Positions 40,496 through 49,793 of a stretch of 53,106 nucleotides of DNA are shown here, in pieces (within the stretch, counting starts at the first letter, position 1; each line of letters opens with the position of its first letter). Origin of the DNA: Merdiplasma sp905207905 (GTDB lineage: Bacteria; Bacillota; Clostridia; Lachnospirales; Lachnospiraceae); contig CABRXX010000017.1 in the NCBI GenBank assembly GCA_902475025.1, forward strand, positions 1 through 53,106, in the 5' to 3' direction. The notes below the pieces were generated by a model, which did no database searches, was not told the origin of the DNA, and saw only the letters and a list, made by a program, of their open reading frames with translations. Made by a program: the position numbers and the translations under genes.

Positions 40496-42970
40496 ATGCA
40501 GGAACAGTTTACCGACAGTGGACGGCAGGCTTTGAAGCTGGCAAAACAGATTTCCATATCCTGCCGCCACGGCTATATCGGTTCAGAACATCTTTTGTTG
40601 GGACTTCTAAAGGAGCCGAAGGGAACGGCAGGAGTGGTCTTGCGGGAGTGTCAGGTAGAGGAAGAAAAACTGCGGAAGCTGATTGATCAGCTCATTGCAG
40701 ATGAAGGCGGCGTGGTAGTGGCCGATCGGGAGGAGTATACCCCAAGAGCCCAGGGAATTTTGGAAAATGCGGTTTGGAATGCCCGTCTGTTTGGTTCAGA
40801 ACAGGCGGGGACAGAGCATATCCTTTTGGCGCTGTTAAAAGACGTGGAGTGCGTGGCTACCAGGCTGCTGCATACTATGGGAATCAATTTGCAGAATATG
40901 TATCAGAAAATTTTGGATATTATGGGCGTGTCGGATGAGCGTTACCGGGATCTGATGAAAAATATCCATACTGCGGGGGAGAATCCGGCAGGAGGGACGG
41001 CCAGCCTGGATCAGTACAGCAGAGATCTTACCGACATGGCCAGAGAGGGCCGGATCGATCCTATCGTTGGGCGGGAAACGGAGATTTTGCGGATCATCCA
41101 GATCTTGAGCCGGAGAACAAAAAATAATCCCTGCCTGATAGGCGAACCGGGAGTGGGCAAGACTGCCATAGTGGAAGGTCTGGCTCAGCGCATCGTATCC
41201 GGAGATGTACCTCTCCCTCTTCAGAATAAGCGGGTAGTTTCTCTGGATATGGCCAGCATGGTGGCTGGCTCTAAGTACCGGGGAGAGTTTGAGGAGCGGA
41301 TGAAGCGGGTTCTGTCTGAGGTGATGGAAAATAAGGAGGTTCTGTTGTTCATTGATGAGCTTCACACCATTATTGGAGCAGGCGGAGCAGAGGGGGCGCT
41401 GGATGCCTCCAATATCATGAAGCCCTTTTTGTCCAGGGGAGAGATTCAGGTGATTGGCGCTACCACAGTGGATGAATATCGGAAGCATATTGAGAAGGAT
41501 CCGGCCCTGGAGCGGAGATTTCAGCCTATTTTAGTGGAAGAGCCTTCCGAGGAAGAGACGGTTAAGATTCTTCAGGGACTTCGACCGGCCTATGAAAAGC
41601 ACCATGGAGTTGGCATCTCCCAGGCAGCGCTGGAGGCAGCAGTGAAGCTGTCTGAGCGGTATATCAATGACCGTTTTCTTCCAGACAAAGCCATAGATCT
41701 GATTGATGAGGCATCTGCCAAACGGCAGCTGGGGCTGTACCATCTGCCGGCCAAGGTGCTGGAGCTGGAGAGAGAGATCCGGGAAAATCAGGCGGAGATG
41801 GAGCGGTTGGTGAAGGCGGGAGATTTTGCCAAGGCGAAAGAGCTCCACGGGCTTTTAAAGGAACAGAAAAAGAAGTACGATCGTCAGAGGGAGCAGGCCA
41901 AGAAGCGCTTAAGAGACCGGGAGATGGAAGTGACAGAGGAGGATGTGGCAGCAGTGGTTGCCGCGTGGACGAAGATTCCGGTGCAGAAAGTGGCCCGGGG
42001 AGAGGGCAGACGTCTTTTAAATCTGGAGAAAGAGCTCCATAAGCGGGTGATCGGACAGGAGGAGGCAGTGACTGCGGTTGCCAAAGCCATCAAGCGGGGC
42101 AGAGCAGGGCTGAAAGATCCAAGAAGACCCATCGGTTCTTTCCTGTTTCTTGGGCCTACAGGTGTGGGAAAGACAGAATTGTCCAAGGCTGTTGCAGAGA
42201 CTGTATTTGGCAGCGAGCAGTCCATGATCCGTGTGGATATGTCAGAATATATGGAAAAGCACAGCGTTTCCAAATTGGTAGGTTCCCCGCCAGGATACGT
42301 GGGGTACGAGGAGGGCGGTCAGCTCTCTGAGAAAGTGCGCAAGCATCCCTATTCAGTGATTCTTTTTGACGAGATCGAGAAGGCCCATCCGGACGTGTTC
42401 AACATCTTGCTACAGGTGCTGGATGAGGGTCATATCACGGATTCCCAGGGACGGAAGGTGGACTTTAAAAATACGATTCTGATTATGACTTCCAATGCAG
42501 GGGCTCAGTCCATCTTATCGCCCAAGCGTCTTGGATTTGGGGCGGTGAGCGATGAAAAGAAAAATTATGAATCCATGAAGGGCAGTGTAATGGAGGAGGT
42601 ACGCCGTCTCTTTAAACCGGAATTTTTGAATCGTATTGATGATATCATTGTATTCCATTCCCTGAACCAGGAACACATTCGGGAGATTGTCACCTTGCTG
42701 TTTGGGGAGCTGCAGAAACGGTGCAAAGAGCAGATGGAAATTACGCTGCATGTGCGCACCAGTGTGCGGGATCACATTGCCAAGAGCGGATTTGATGAAA
42801 AGTACGGAGCAAGGCCCTTAAAGCGGGCGATCCAGAATCAGGTGGAGGATGCTTTGGCAGAGGAATTGCTCTCCGGCCGGCTGAAAGCCGGGGATGAGGT
42901 AACGGTGACCCTGGTGAAGGATAAAATTGCTTTTCGGGTAAAACATGAGGAAGAAATGACTGGGAAATAG
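40496..42970 (+). CDS. clpC: ATP-dependent Clp protease ATP-binding subunit ClpC
   Basis: An 824-residue Hsp100 unfoldase that feeds ClpP. Two N-terminal Clp repeats occupy residues 1-145. The first AAA+ module has GEPGVGKT at 216-223 and ELHTIIGAG. A UVR-type middle domain lies at about 425-460 (EMERLVKAGDFAKAKEL). The second module has GPTGVGKT near 553 and VILFDEIEKAHPDVFN. The C terminus ends in a ClpB-D2-like region (KYGARPLKRAIQ). ATG 40496 has GGAGG upstream, inside the end of gntR. The usual partners ctsR, mcsA and mcsB are absent here. Confidence 0.96.
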   Translation: MQEQFTDSGRQALKLAKQISISCRHGYIGSEHLLLGLLKEPKGTAGVVLRECQVEEEKLRKLIDQLIADEGGVVVADREEYTPRAQGILENAVWNARLFGSEQAGTEHILLALLKDVECVATRLLHTMGINLQNMYQKILDIMGVSDERYRDLMKNIHTAGENPAGGTASLDQYSRDLTDMAREGRIDPIVGRETEILRIIQILSRRTKNNPCLIGEPGVGKTAIVEGLAQRIVSGDVPLPLQNKRVVSLDMASMVAGSKYRGEFEERMKRVLSEVMENKEVLLFIDELHTIIGAGGAEGALDASNIMKPFLSRGEIQVIGATTVDEYRKHIEKDPALERRFQPILVEEPSEEETVKILQGLRPAYEKHHGVGISQAALEAAVKLSERYINDRFLPDKAIDLIDEASAKRQLGLYHLPAKVLELEREIRENQAEMERLVKAGDFAKAKELHGLLKEQKKKYDRQREQAKKRLRDREMEVTEEDVAAVVAAWTKIPVQKVARGEGRRLLNLEKELHKRVIGQEEAVTAVAKAIKRGRAGLKDPRRPIGSFLFLGPTGVGKTELSKAVAETVFGSEQSMIRVDMSEYMEKHSVSKLVGSPPGYVGYEEGGQLSEKVRKHPYSVILFDEIEKAHPDVFNILLQVLDEGHITDSQGRKVDFKNTILIMTSNAGAQSILSPKRLGFGAVSDEKKNYESMKGSVMEEVRRLFKPEFLNRIDDIIVFHSLNQEHIREIVTLLFGELQKRCKEQMEITLHVRTSVRDHIAKSGFDEKYGARPLKRAIQNQVEDALAEELLSGRLKAGDEVTVTLVKDKIAFRVKHEEEMTGK

Positions 42971-43033
42971 CAGGAAGTATCTGGCGTATTTTGCAGTTTT
43001 GTGGTAAACTACAGATGATGATGCAAAGGTTAG

Positions 43034-43075
43034 AGGTTATGCGTTTCATGGTACCATGAAAGGGCATAACCTTTT
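43034..43075 (+). terminator. terminator-like hairpin after clpC
   Basis: AGGTTATGC with inner TTTCATGG pairs with CCATGAAA and GCATAACCT, followed by only TTTT. A long near-perfect stem, but a short U-tract, so read-through to the next gene is possible. Confidence 0.65.
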
Positions 43076-43126
43076 GACCCTGGTATACAGATAAAAACAA
43101 AAGCAAAGATTGGGGAGGGCATGAAA

Positions 43127-43540
43127 ATGTCAGTAATAAAAGAATTACTTCGCACGGAAGCAGACGGAAGCATCAGTTTTGGAAATTATGAACTGGATCA
43201 GAAAACCAAGCTTTCCGATTTTGAATACAATGGAGATCTGTATAAGGTAAAGACCTTTAAGGAGATCACCAAGCTGGAGCGCAACGGCATGCTGGTATAT
43301 GAGTCGGTTCCGGGCACTGCGGTAACTTCCTTTAAAGAGGATGGAAATCGTGTGGTGTTCACAGTGGAAGGACCGGAGGATGCTCAGGTGACTCTTGGAA
43401 TGGAAGAAGATACGGTGTATAAGGTGACCATCAATGGAGTGGACAGCGGCTGTGTAAAGACAAATATGAGCGGTAAGCTGGTGCTCAGCGTGGAGATGGG
43501 CAATGAGGACCAGGTGATGGTAAAAGCAGAAAAACAGTAA
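43127..43540 (+). CDS. conserved Lachnospiraceae protein of unknown function
   Basis: A 137-residue soluble protein starting MSVIKELLRTEADGSISFG. Mostly beta-strand character with a conserved middle (FEYNGDLYKVKTFKEITKL, YESVPGTAVT) and no catalytic motif I can name. I recall closely similar proteins in gut Clostridia carrying the label 'endosialidase', which is very probably a misnomer since the length and motifs do not fit a glycosidase. GGGAGGG lies 8 nt before ATG 43127; the ATG at 43121 is too close to it. It sits between clpC and radA. Confidence 0.75.
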   Translation: MSVIKELLRTEADGSISFGNYELDQKTKLSDFEYNGDLYKVKTFKEITKLERNGMLVYESVPGTAVTSFKEDGNRVVFTVEGPEDAQVTLGMEEDTVYKVTINGVDSGCVKTNMSGKLVLSVEMGNEDQVMVKAEKQ

Positions 43541-43558
43541 GAGATTCCGGGAGGAAGT

Positions 43559-44926
43559 ATGGCAAAAAGTAAAACTACCAGGTTTTTTTGTCAGAATTGC
43601 GGTTTCGAATCCACAAAGTGGATGGGTCAGTGCCCGGCCTGCAAAGAGTGGAATACGTTTGCTGAGGAGCTGGTGGCGGACATTCCCGGTGTCAAGGCGG
43701 CCGGCCGCAGGGAGAAGGGCCAGATAAAACCAAAGCAGCTTCAGGAAATTGAAATGGAAAGCAGCGCAAGAATCAGCACCGATATGGCGGAGCTGGATCG
43801 TGTGCTGGGGGGCGGGATCGTGTCGGGGTCTCTGGTGTTGATCGGAGGAGATCCGGGCATTGGAAAATCCACCCTGCTTTTGCAGGTGTGTCAGAACCTT
43901 TCAGCCAGACAGGAAAAAGTGCTGTATATTTCCGGAGAAGAGTCGCTGCAGCAGATTAAACTGCGCGCTAATCGGATGGGAGCCTTTACTGACTCCCTTC
44001 TTTTGTTGTGCGAAACGAATCTGGAGGATATCAGGGAGGCCATCAGCCGGGTTCAGCCTACAGCGGTGGTGATTGATTCTATTCAGACGATGTATCATGA
44101 GAGCGTCAGCTCTGCTCCGGGAAGCGTCTCACAGGTGCGGGAGACAACAGGAGTTCTCATGCAGATCGCAAAGGGGCTTGGCATTGCCATTTTTATTGTA
44201 GGTCATGTGACGAAGGAAGGCGTAGTAGCTGGCCCAAGAGTATTGGAGCATATGGTGGATACGGTGCTGTATTTTGAGGGAGACCGTCACGCTTCCTATC
44301 GGATCTTGCGGGCTGTGAAAAACCGGTTTGGCTCTACCAATGAGATCGGTGTGTTTGAGATGCGGGAAAACGGTCTGAGGGAAGTGGCGAATCCCTCGGA
44401 ATTTATGCTGGAGGGAAAGCCGGAGAATGCTTCAGGCTCTGTGGTAGCCTGCTCCATGGAGGGGACAAGGCCTATTTTGATTGAGATTCAGGCCCTGGTG
44501 TGCCAGAGTAATCTGGCTTATCCCAGGCGGACGGCAGACGGCGCAGACTTAAACAGAGTGAATCTGCTTCTGGCAGTGCTGGAGAAACGTCTGGGTCTGC
44601 CGTTGTCCAACTGTGACGCCTACATCAACATTGCAGGAGGCATCCGGATGCGGGAGCCGGCAGTGGATCTGGGCATTGTGATGGCATTGATCTCCAGTTT
44701 CAAGGACTGTATTGTAGATGAAAAGACCATTGTGTTTGGGGAGGTAGGCTTAAGCGGAGAGGTCCGGGCAGTGAGCATGGCCAGACAGCGGGTGCTGGAG
44801 GCCAGAAAGCTGGGATTTCAGACGGTGATCTTGCCGGAGGCCTGCCGCAAGTCCATGGATCAGGTGGAGGGCATCGCTCTAAAAGGAGTTTCCACCGTGC
44901 GGGATCTAGTGAGACTGATGGTGTAG
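43559..44926 (+). CDS. radA: DNA repair protein RadA
   Basis: A 455-residue RadA/Sms, a RecA-like helicase that extends recombination intermediates. The N-terminal zinc finger has Cys11, Cys14, Cys25 and Cys28. Walker A is GGDPGIGKST near 96-105. The RadA-specific KNRFGSTNE follows near residue 253, and the C-terminal Lon-like domain (RRTADGADLNRVN, FGEVGLSGEVRAV) is complete. GGGAGG is 6 nt before the ATG, 18 nt after the preceding gene. The clpC-radA order is shared with Bacillus. Confidence 0.96.
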   Translation: MAKSKTTRFFCQNCGFESTKWMGQCPACKEWNTFAEELVADIPGVKAAGRREKGQIKPKQLQEIEMESSARISTDMAELDRVLGGGIVSGSLVLIGGDPGIGKSTLLLQVCQNLSARQEKVLYISGEESLQQIKLRANRMGAFTDSLLLLCETNLEDIREAISRVQPTAVVIDSIQTMYHESVSSAPGSVSQVRETTGVLMQIAKGLGIAIFIVGHVTKEGVVAGPRVLEHMVDTVLYFEGDRHASYRILRAVKNRFGSTNEIGVFEMRENGLREVANPSEFMLEGKPENASGSVVACSMEGTRPILIEIQALVCQSNLAYPRRTADGADLNRVNLLLAVLEKRLGLPLSNCDAYINIAGGIRMREPAVDLGIVMALISSFKDCIVDEKTIVFGEVGLSGEVRAVSMARQRVLEARKLGFQTVILPEACRKSMDQVEGIALKGVSTVRDLVRLMV

Positions 44927-44992
44927 CAGAGCGGCGGTCAGAGCGATGAGAAGAGGACAGCAGCAGGAAAAGCGCAGAGGGAGAATGACAGA

Positions 44993-45508
44993 ATGCAAAA
45001 GAAAAATATTGTATTAATTGGAATGCCCGGTGTGGGCAAAAGCACCATCGGTGTGATTGCCGCAAAACAGCTGGGCTATCAGTTTGTAGATGCAGATCTT
45101 CTGATTCAGCAGCAGGAGGGGCGATTGCTCCATGAGATCATTTCCCAGGAAGGAATAGAGGGCTTTCTGGAGATTGAGGATCGAGTGAATGCATCCATTG
45201 AAACAGAAGGAGCGGTGATCGCCACCGGGGGCAGTGTGGTGTACGGCAGAGCGGCCATGGAGCATTTGAAGGAGATCGGTGTGGTGGTTTATCTGGAACT
45301 TCCCTATGCTCAGCTAAAGAGGAGGCTCCGCAATCTGAAGGACCGGGGAGTGGTACTCCGGGAGGGGCAGACGCTGCGGGATCTGTATGAAGAGCGGACG
45401 ATTCTTTATGAAAAATACGCAGATTTGGTGGTGAAGGAGGAGGGCCTGGATATCGAGGAAACACGGGAACTTCTGGAGAAGAAACTGAGGGAATATCAAA
45501 ATGCGTAA
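44993..45508 (+). CDS. aroK: shikimate kinase
   Basis: A 171-residue P-loop kinase phosphorylating shikimate at O3. Walker A is GMPGVGKST at residues 10-18. DADLLI and the later RGVVLREGQTL lid follow, with ATGGSVV in the substrate-binding middle. Length is standard. It follows radA by 66 bp; GGGAG lies 11-15 nt before the ATG. No other aro gene is nearby. Confidence 0.9.
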   Translation: MQKKNIVLIGMPGVGKSTIGVIAAKQLGYQFVDADLLIQQQEGRLLHEIISQEGIEGFLEIEDRVNASIETEGAVIATGGSVVYGRAAMEHLKEIGVVVYLELPYAQLKRRLRNLKDRGVVLREGQTLRDLYEERTILYEKYADLVVKEEGLDIEETRELLEKKLREYQNA

Positions 45509-45584
45509 CTGTTTTGCGTCAGGCATTTGAAAAGACTGCTCCAAACATTGGAGAAATTTTATAGAGAACAAGGGTTGAGAAAAA

Positions 45585-46673
45585 ATGAACAGTATAAAAA
45601 AATGGATACAGATCATGATCTATCATCTGTCAGAATGTATGATGCCGCTGATACCAGTGGTGATGGCGGGAAGCTTTTTAAAGCTGATCTGTATGGTGAT
45701 GGATCTGTCAGGGGCTGGGTTTGGCCAGACCATGGAGATTTTCACGATCATGGCGGATGCGCCCTTCTATTTTCTGCCAATTCTGGTGGCCGTATCCGCT
45801 TCCAGACATTTTCAGGTAAACCCCTATTATGGAGCGGGGATTATGGGAGTTTTGATGATGCCGGGCTTTACAGCGCTGATGGAGGGAACGGAGCCGGTGC
45901 GGTTTCTGATGCTTCCCGTAGTGCAGACCAACTATGCGTACGGAGTGCTTCCGCCGATTTTGCTGGTCTGGCTGATCTCCAAGCTGGAGCCGGGGATTGC
46001 CAGAGTGATTCCCAAACAGGCAAAGGATATTCTGTATCCGCTGGCCATGTTTCTGGTGTTTGCTCCCATTGGAATGCTGGTGACAGGCCCTCTTGGAGCG
46101 CTGCTGGGCAAAGGTCTTGCACAGATACTGGAGTTATTTCCGGCGCAGCTTGGCTTTTTATCCTGGGGCATCCTGGCAGGATTGCTGCCTCTTTTGGTAC
46201 CTGCAGGTATGCACTGGATTTTTGTCACTACGGCCATTACCCAGATCAGCAGCCAGGGTATGGACAATGGCATTATGGGATCCTTCCTGGCATTTATGTT
46301 TGCGCTGGTGGGCGCGGATTTTGCCTCGGCTCTGTTTCGGAAAGATCGTCAGGAAAAGGCGCAGGCAGCAGCTACCGGGGTGGTGGGATTTCTCACAGGA
46401 GTATCCGAGCCCTCATTGTTTGGGATTTGTTTAAAAGAGCGTCCGGCTTTAGTAGGTACCATGATCGGTTCTGCAGTGGGAGGCGTTCTCCAGGGAATCT
46501 TTATCATTCACACGTATGTGTTTGCGTTCCCTTCTGCCATCTCTATCCTGATGTTTCACAGTCCGGAGAATCCCAAGAATCTGTTTTGGGCGTTGCTGGT
46601 GGCAGGGACAGCCCTGATTGTAGGATTTGGGGCAGCCTGCATTCTGTATCGGGCGGAGAGAAGAAAATCATAA
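45585..46673 (+). CDS. orphan PTS EIIC component (glucose/beta-glucoside superfamily)
   Basis: A 362-residue membrane protein with about ten helices and the EIIC signature GVSEPSLFGI (normally GITEPALYG). Other EIIC features are the N-terminal HLSECMMPLIPVVMAGS and NPYYGAGIMG. No EIIB (Cys) or EIIA (His) domain is fused and none is encoded alongside, unlike most family members of 450-650 residues. ATG 45585 follows AGGGTTGAG. A second frame of 389 codons overlaps the whole gene on the same strand but lacks membrane or domain character. It may borrow IIA and IIB from another system, or act as a facilitator or sensor. Confidence 0.85.
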   Translation: MNSIKKWIQIMIYHLSECMMPLIPVVMAGSFLKLICMVMDLSGAGFGQTMEIFTIMADAPFYFLPILVAVSASRHFQVNPYYGAGIMGVLMMPGFTALMEGTEPVRFLMLPVVQTNYAYGVLPPILLVWLISKLEPGIARVIPKQAKDILYPLAMFLVFAPIGMLVTGPLGALLGKGLAQILELFPAQLGFLSWGILAGLLPLLVPAGMHWIFVTTAITQISSQGMDNGIMGSFLAFMFALVGADFASALFRKDRQEKAQAAATGVVGFLTGVSEPSLFGICLKERPALVGTMIGSAVGGVLQGIFIIHTYVFAFPSAISILMFHSPENPKNLFWALLVAGTALIVGFGAACILYRAERRKS

Positions 46674-46732
46674 CAGAGAGATTAAGCAATTTTTGAAAGT
46701 TGAAATTTAAGTTCATATTACAAGATCGGATG

Positions 46733-46849
46733 GGGATGCTGCAAAATACAGATTCCGGTGGATGTTCGGTGTGTTTTTTCTGAAAAGATGTTATTTTTCT
46801 GAGAAAAATCATCCGAAAGGCTACCATCGGAGGTATTTTACAACATCCC
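46733..46849. repeat. palindromic intergenic repeat, copy B (inverted relative to copy A)
   Basis: 117 bp with ends GGGATGCTGCAAAATAC / GTATTTTACAACATCCC. Read here in the plus direction it matches the reverse complement of 36654-36768 along its whole length (shared TTCCGGTGGAT, TTCGGTGTGTTTTT, CCGAAAGG, CGGAGGTATTTT). Located just after the EIIC gene, it may serve as that gene's terminator. The rest of 46674-47074 holds no gene. Confidence 0.85.
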
Positions 46850-46996
46850 TATTTCCTTTTTTGAGTTGTAAAATATTTTTGGGATTTCGTTTTTCGCCTG
46901 GGAGGATAAAAAGCTTCAAACCGGATGAAAAGTTTGAAAATTTTGAAAAAATAAAGAAAAATAAGAAATAAATAGATTACTTTTGCGAATTGATAC

Positions 46997-47025
46997 TTTA
47001 CAGTATTGATGTGATAAGCTATAAT
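46997..47025 (+). promoter_or_regulatory. promoter of the peptide ABC transporter operon
   Basis: TTTACA (46997-47002), 17-bp spacer, TATAAT (47020-47025), about 50 bp before the binding-protein ATG. Confidence 0.8.
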
Positions 47026-47074
47026 AACAAATATATTTCGGCAATTTCAGCGAAGAAAAAGAGGAGGTTTTAGT

Positions 47075-48568
47075 ATGAGAAGGAGAGCTTTATTGCTGGC
47101 ACTTCTGCTGGCAGTTACATCTTTTGGAACGTTGGGGACGGCAGCTGCTGAAGAGGAGAAAGACACTTTGAATGTGGTGGTTACAGATGATGCCAGCCAG
47201 TTCAATCCGGGTGTAACCAATACATACTCTGATATTATGAGTTTGTATCAGATTTATGAACGACTCGTTTATTATGTAAATGGTGAAGTGGTTCCTCAGT
47301 TGGCGGAGAGTTGGGATGTCAGCGATGATAAATTGACCTATACCTTCCATCTGAGACCGGATACTTATTTTCACAACGGAGAAAAGCTGACGGCAGATGA
47401 TGTGGTGTACAGCTTCAACAGCAGATTTGAAACCTCTCCATCCACAGCAGCAAAAATAGAGAGTGTTACTGCTATTGATGAAAATACCGTGGAAATAAAG
47501 CTGAATCGTATTTGCGAAAGCATTTTTTCTACATTGGCTTCTCCCGGTATGGGAATTATGTGTCAGTCTTATGTGGAAGAAATGGGAGACGAGGCATTTT
47601 TGAAACCAAATGGGACGGGCGCTTATAAGTTAAAGGAATGGGTAAAGGGCAGCCAGATTCAGTTTGAAGCCTTCGATGAATATGGCGGTGGAGAAGCTCC
47701 TATTGAATACCTTAATTTTAATATTATTACCGATAGCTCTACTGCACTGATTTCTATGGAAAACGGAGAAAACGATTTTATGATCAATATGTCTGCAGCA
47801 GACATTCCGCTGATCGAGGGAAATGAGGACTTTACTGTTCAGTATACGCCTTCTCATAGCGTGGCAGGTCTGGTTTTGAATGTGCAGAATGGTGTGACAG
47901 CAGATGAAAATGTGCGTAAAGCGATTGCATGTGCCATTGATCGGGAAGCCTGCAATGTGGCTGGATTTAATGGAACCGGGACAATTGCTACCGGAAGTTT
48001 TCAGGATTTTCTTTATTATGACGGGGGTGATTACACGTATGCCTATGATCCGGAAATGGCAAGACAGCTGTTGGCGGACGCAGGTTATGCCGAGGGTGAG
48101 CTTACCGTAACCATCAAGACCAGCACCAATTATGGAGATGTGGTTCCTCAGGTGATCCAGCAGAATCTGGCAGATGTAGGTATTCAGGTAAATATTGAAT
48201 CTCTTGATATTGGCGCTCAAAGCGAAGACTGGCTGAATGGAAATTTTGAAATTATTTATCAGGCAGGTTCGGAGATTACACCGGATTTAAGCGAAACATT
48301 AAACGGGTCTTATTATTCTGAGAATGTTTGGAGTGCGTCTGCATGGTCAGACGGAAGATATGATGCACAGCTGGAGACCATTATGGCTGAGGCAGATACG
48401 CAGAAGAGAACAGAACTTTGTTCAGGACTTCTGAAAGAGATTTTGGCTACTGCAAATGAGATCCCTCTGATCGTGAAATCTGGTAATATTGTATACCGTA
48501 CCGGTTTGCAGAATACGTATGTGGATCCCAACGGTATGTTCTATTGTTTTAAGGATTTTAGCTGGTAA
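47075..48568 (+). CDS. family 5 (oligo/dipeptide-type) ABC transporter substrate-binding protein
   Basis: A 497-residue extracellular receptor. A signal peptide at 1-25 (MRRR, Leu/Ala-rich core, GTAAAEEE) leads into the family 5 fold: YERLVYYVNGEVVPQLAESW, then LRPDTYFHNGEKLTADDVVYSF (split: TYFHNGEKL and TADDVVYSF), and the central AIACAIDREA. No lipobox Cys is present in or after the signal, so cleavage by signal peptidase I is expected. AGAGGAGG lies 6-7 nt before the ATG. Family 5 receptors bind peptides, nickel chelates, opines or oligosaccharides; the ligand is not evident. Confidence 0.92.
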   Translation: MRRRALLLALLLAVTSFGTLGTAAAEEEKDTLNVVVTDDASQFNPGVTNTYSDIMSLYQIYERLVYYVNGEVVPQLAESWDVSDDKLTYTFHLRPDTYFHNGEKLTADDVVYSFNSRFETSPSTAAKIESVTAIDENTVEIKLNRICESIFSTLASPGMGIMCQSYVEEMGDEAFLKPNGTGAYKLKEWVKGSQIQFEAFDEYGGGEAPIEYLNFNIITDSSTALISMENGENDFMINMSAADIPLIEGNEDFTVQYTPSHSVAGLVLNVQNGVTADENVRKAIACAIDREACNVAGFNGTGTIATGSFQDFLYYDGGDYTYAYDPEMARQLLADAGYAEGELTVTIKTSTNYGDVVPQVIQQNLADVGIQVNIESLDIGAQSEDWLNGNFEIIYQAGSEITPDLSETLNGSYYSENVWSASAWSDGRYDAQLETIMAEADTQKRTELCSGLLKEILATANEIPLIVKSGNIVYRTGLQNTYVDPNGMFYCFKDFSW

Positions 48569-48644
48569 TTCATAGAAGGTAATAGAGGCTGCCCAAAATG
48601 AGAAAGAACAGTTTTCTGCTGCCTGTGTTTCTTTGTCTTTGATT

Positions 48645-48683
48645 TCTGCCTGAAAATATGTTGAAACCATGTTTTCGGGCAGA
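48645..48683 (+). other. intercistronic stem-loop
   Basis: TCTGCCTGAAAATATG (48645-48660) pairs with CATGTTTTCGGGCAGA (48668-48683) with few mismatches and a 7-nt loop. It has no U-tract and lies after the binding-protein stop, so it probably protects the upstream message or dampens read-through. Confidence 0.65.
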
Positions 48684-48737
48684 GTTTGAATCTGGATTTG
48701 CATTTTAAGGTACAGAAGGTTTTCCTTCCCTTGCGGG

Positions 48738-48809
48738 CGGATTGCGGGAACGCAAAGCGTGGAGCAATCCGAGGGGCTTTTATCCCTGGTGGCGTCCGCA
48801 TCAGCGGAC
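48738..48809 (+). other. two further GC-rich hairpins in the leader of the permease gene
   Basis: CGGATTGC (48738-48745) with GCAATCCG (48764-48771), and GTCCGC (48794-48799) with GCGGAC (48804-48809) around ATCA. Together with the preceding stem-loop nearly all of 48569-48844 is structured. No gene seen. Confidence 0.6.
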
Positions 48810-48844
48810 ATGAAAGTTTAGAAAGAGATAAGAGAAGGGGTACT

Positions 48845-49780
48845 ATGAAAAAGTATGTAACGAAACGGTTGCTGATGATGATCCCTATTATGTTCGGCGT
48901 TATTTTTTTGGTGTTTTTTATGATGTCTCTGCTTCCGGGGGATCCGGGGCGAATGATTCTGGGAATGAACGCAACGGCGGAGGATGTGGCGGCATATAAT
49001 CATATGCTGGGAGTAGATCAGCCATTTCCGGTACGCTTTGTAAATTATATTATGGATTTGATGCGGGGGGATTTTGGCATTTCTTACCGATCCCAGAGAC
49101 CGGTAATGGAGGAGATTGCCGCCTGTTTTCCGTACACATTGATTATTGCGACTGCCAGCTGTATTGTGGCGTATTTTATCGGAATTATTTTAGGACTGGT
49201 ATCTGCCCTGCGTCAGAATACCTGGGTGGATTTTACAGGGACAGTGGTTTCTATGCTTTTTGCATCGATTCCGGAATTTTGGCTGGGACTTATGATGATT
49301 TTGCTTTTCTCTCTTCAATTGAAATTGCTGCCTACCAGCGGTATTGGTACTTTTAAGCATTACATTATGCCGGTGATTGTGGTAGCTTTGCCGCAGGCCG
49401 CAATCACTTCGCGTCTTACCCGTACCTCCATGCTGGATTGTATTAATCAGGATTATGTGCGAACCGCCAAGGCAAAAGGCTTGTCCAGGAGAAAAGTAAT
49501 ATGGAAACATACGTTTAAAAATGCGCTTTTGCCCATTATCACTACCATGATTACGTCCTTTGGCGTGTCTTTGGGAGGGACGGTAGTAGCGGAGAATATT
49601 TTTTCCATACCAGGGATCGGGAGTTTGATTTTAAATGCTATTAAGAGTAAAGATGTCCCCATGGTGATGGCGTGTACGATATTGCTTTCTCTGATTTATT
49701 GTGTGTTTATTTTAATTGCCGATATTGCGGTTGCCTCTATAGATCCCAGAATCAGGGAAGTTTATCTGAAAAGGCAGTAG
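48845..49780 (+). CDS. peptide-type ABC transporter permease (DppB/OppB family)
   Basis: A 311-residue permease: MKKYVTKRLLMMIPIMFGVI is the usual N-terminal helix, LPGDPGRMILG is a family hallmark, and the EAA-like coupling loop reads YVRTAKAKGLSRRKVIWKH. Six membrane segments. ATG 48845 has GAAGGGG 5 nt upstream; the frame is open for 53 codons further but crosses the hairpin region. It pairs with the DppC-type permease 13 nt downstream. Confidence 0.92.
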   Translation: MKKYVTKRLLMMIPIMFGVIFLVFFMMSLLPGDPGRMILGMNATAEDVAAYNHMLGVDQPFPVRFVNYIMDLMRGDFGISYRSQRPVMEEIAACFPYTLIIATASCIVAYFIGIILGLVSALRQNTWVDFTGTVVSMLFASIPEFWLGLMMILLFSLQLKLLPTSGIGTFKHYIMPVIVVALPQAAITSRLTRTSMLDCINQDYVRTAKAKGLSRRKVIWKHTFKNALLPIITTMITSFGVSLGGTVVAENIFSIPGIGSLILNAIKSKDVPMVMACTILLSLIYCVFILIADIAVASIDPRIREVYLKRQ

Positions 49781-49793
49781 AGGGAGAGGTTTT

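Noticed and set aside
45527..46696. 389-codon frame overlapping the EIIC gene on the same strand
   Set aside because: It stays open for 1.1 kb, but its Gly/Ser/Asp-rich product has no domain, whereas the other frame is a clear EIIC with ten helices. It is most likely an effect of codon composition.
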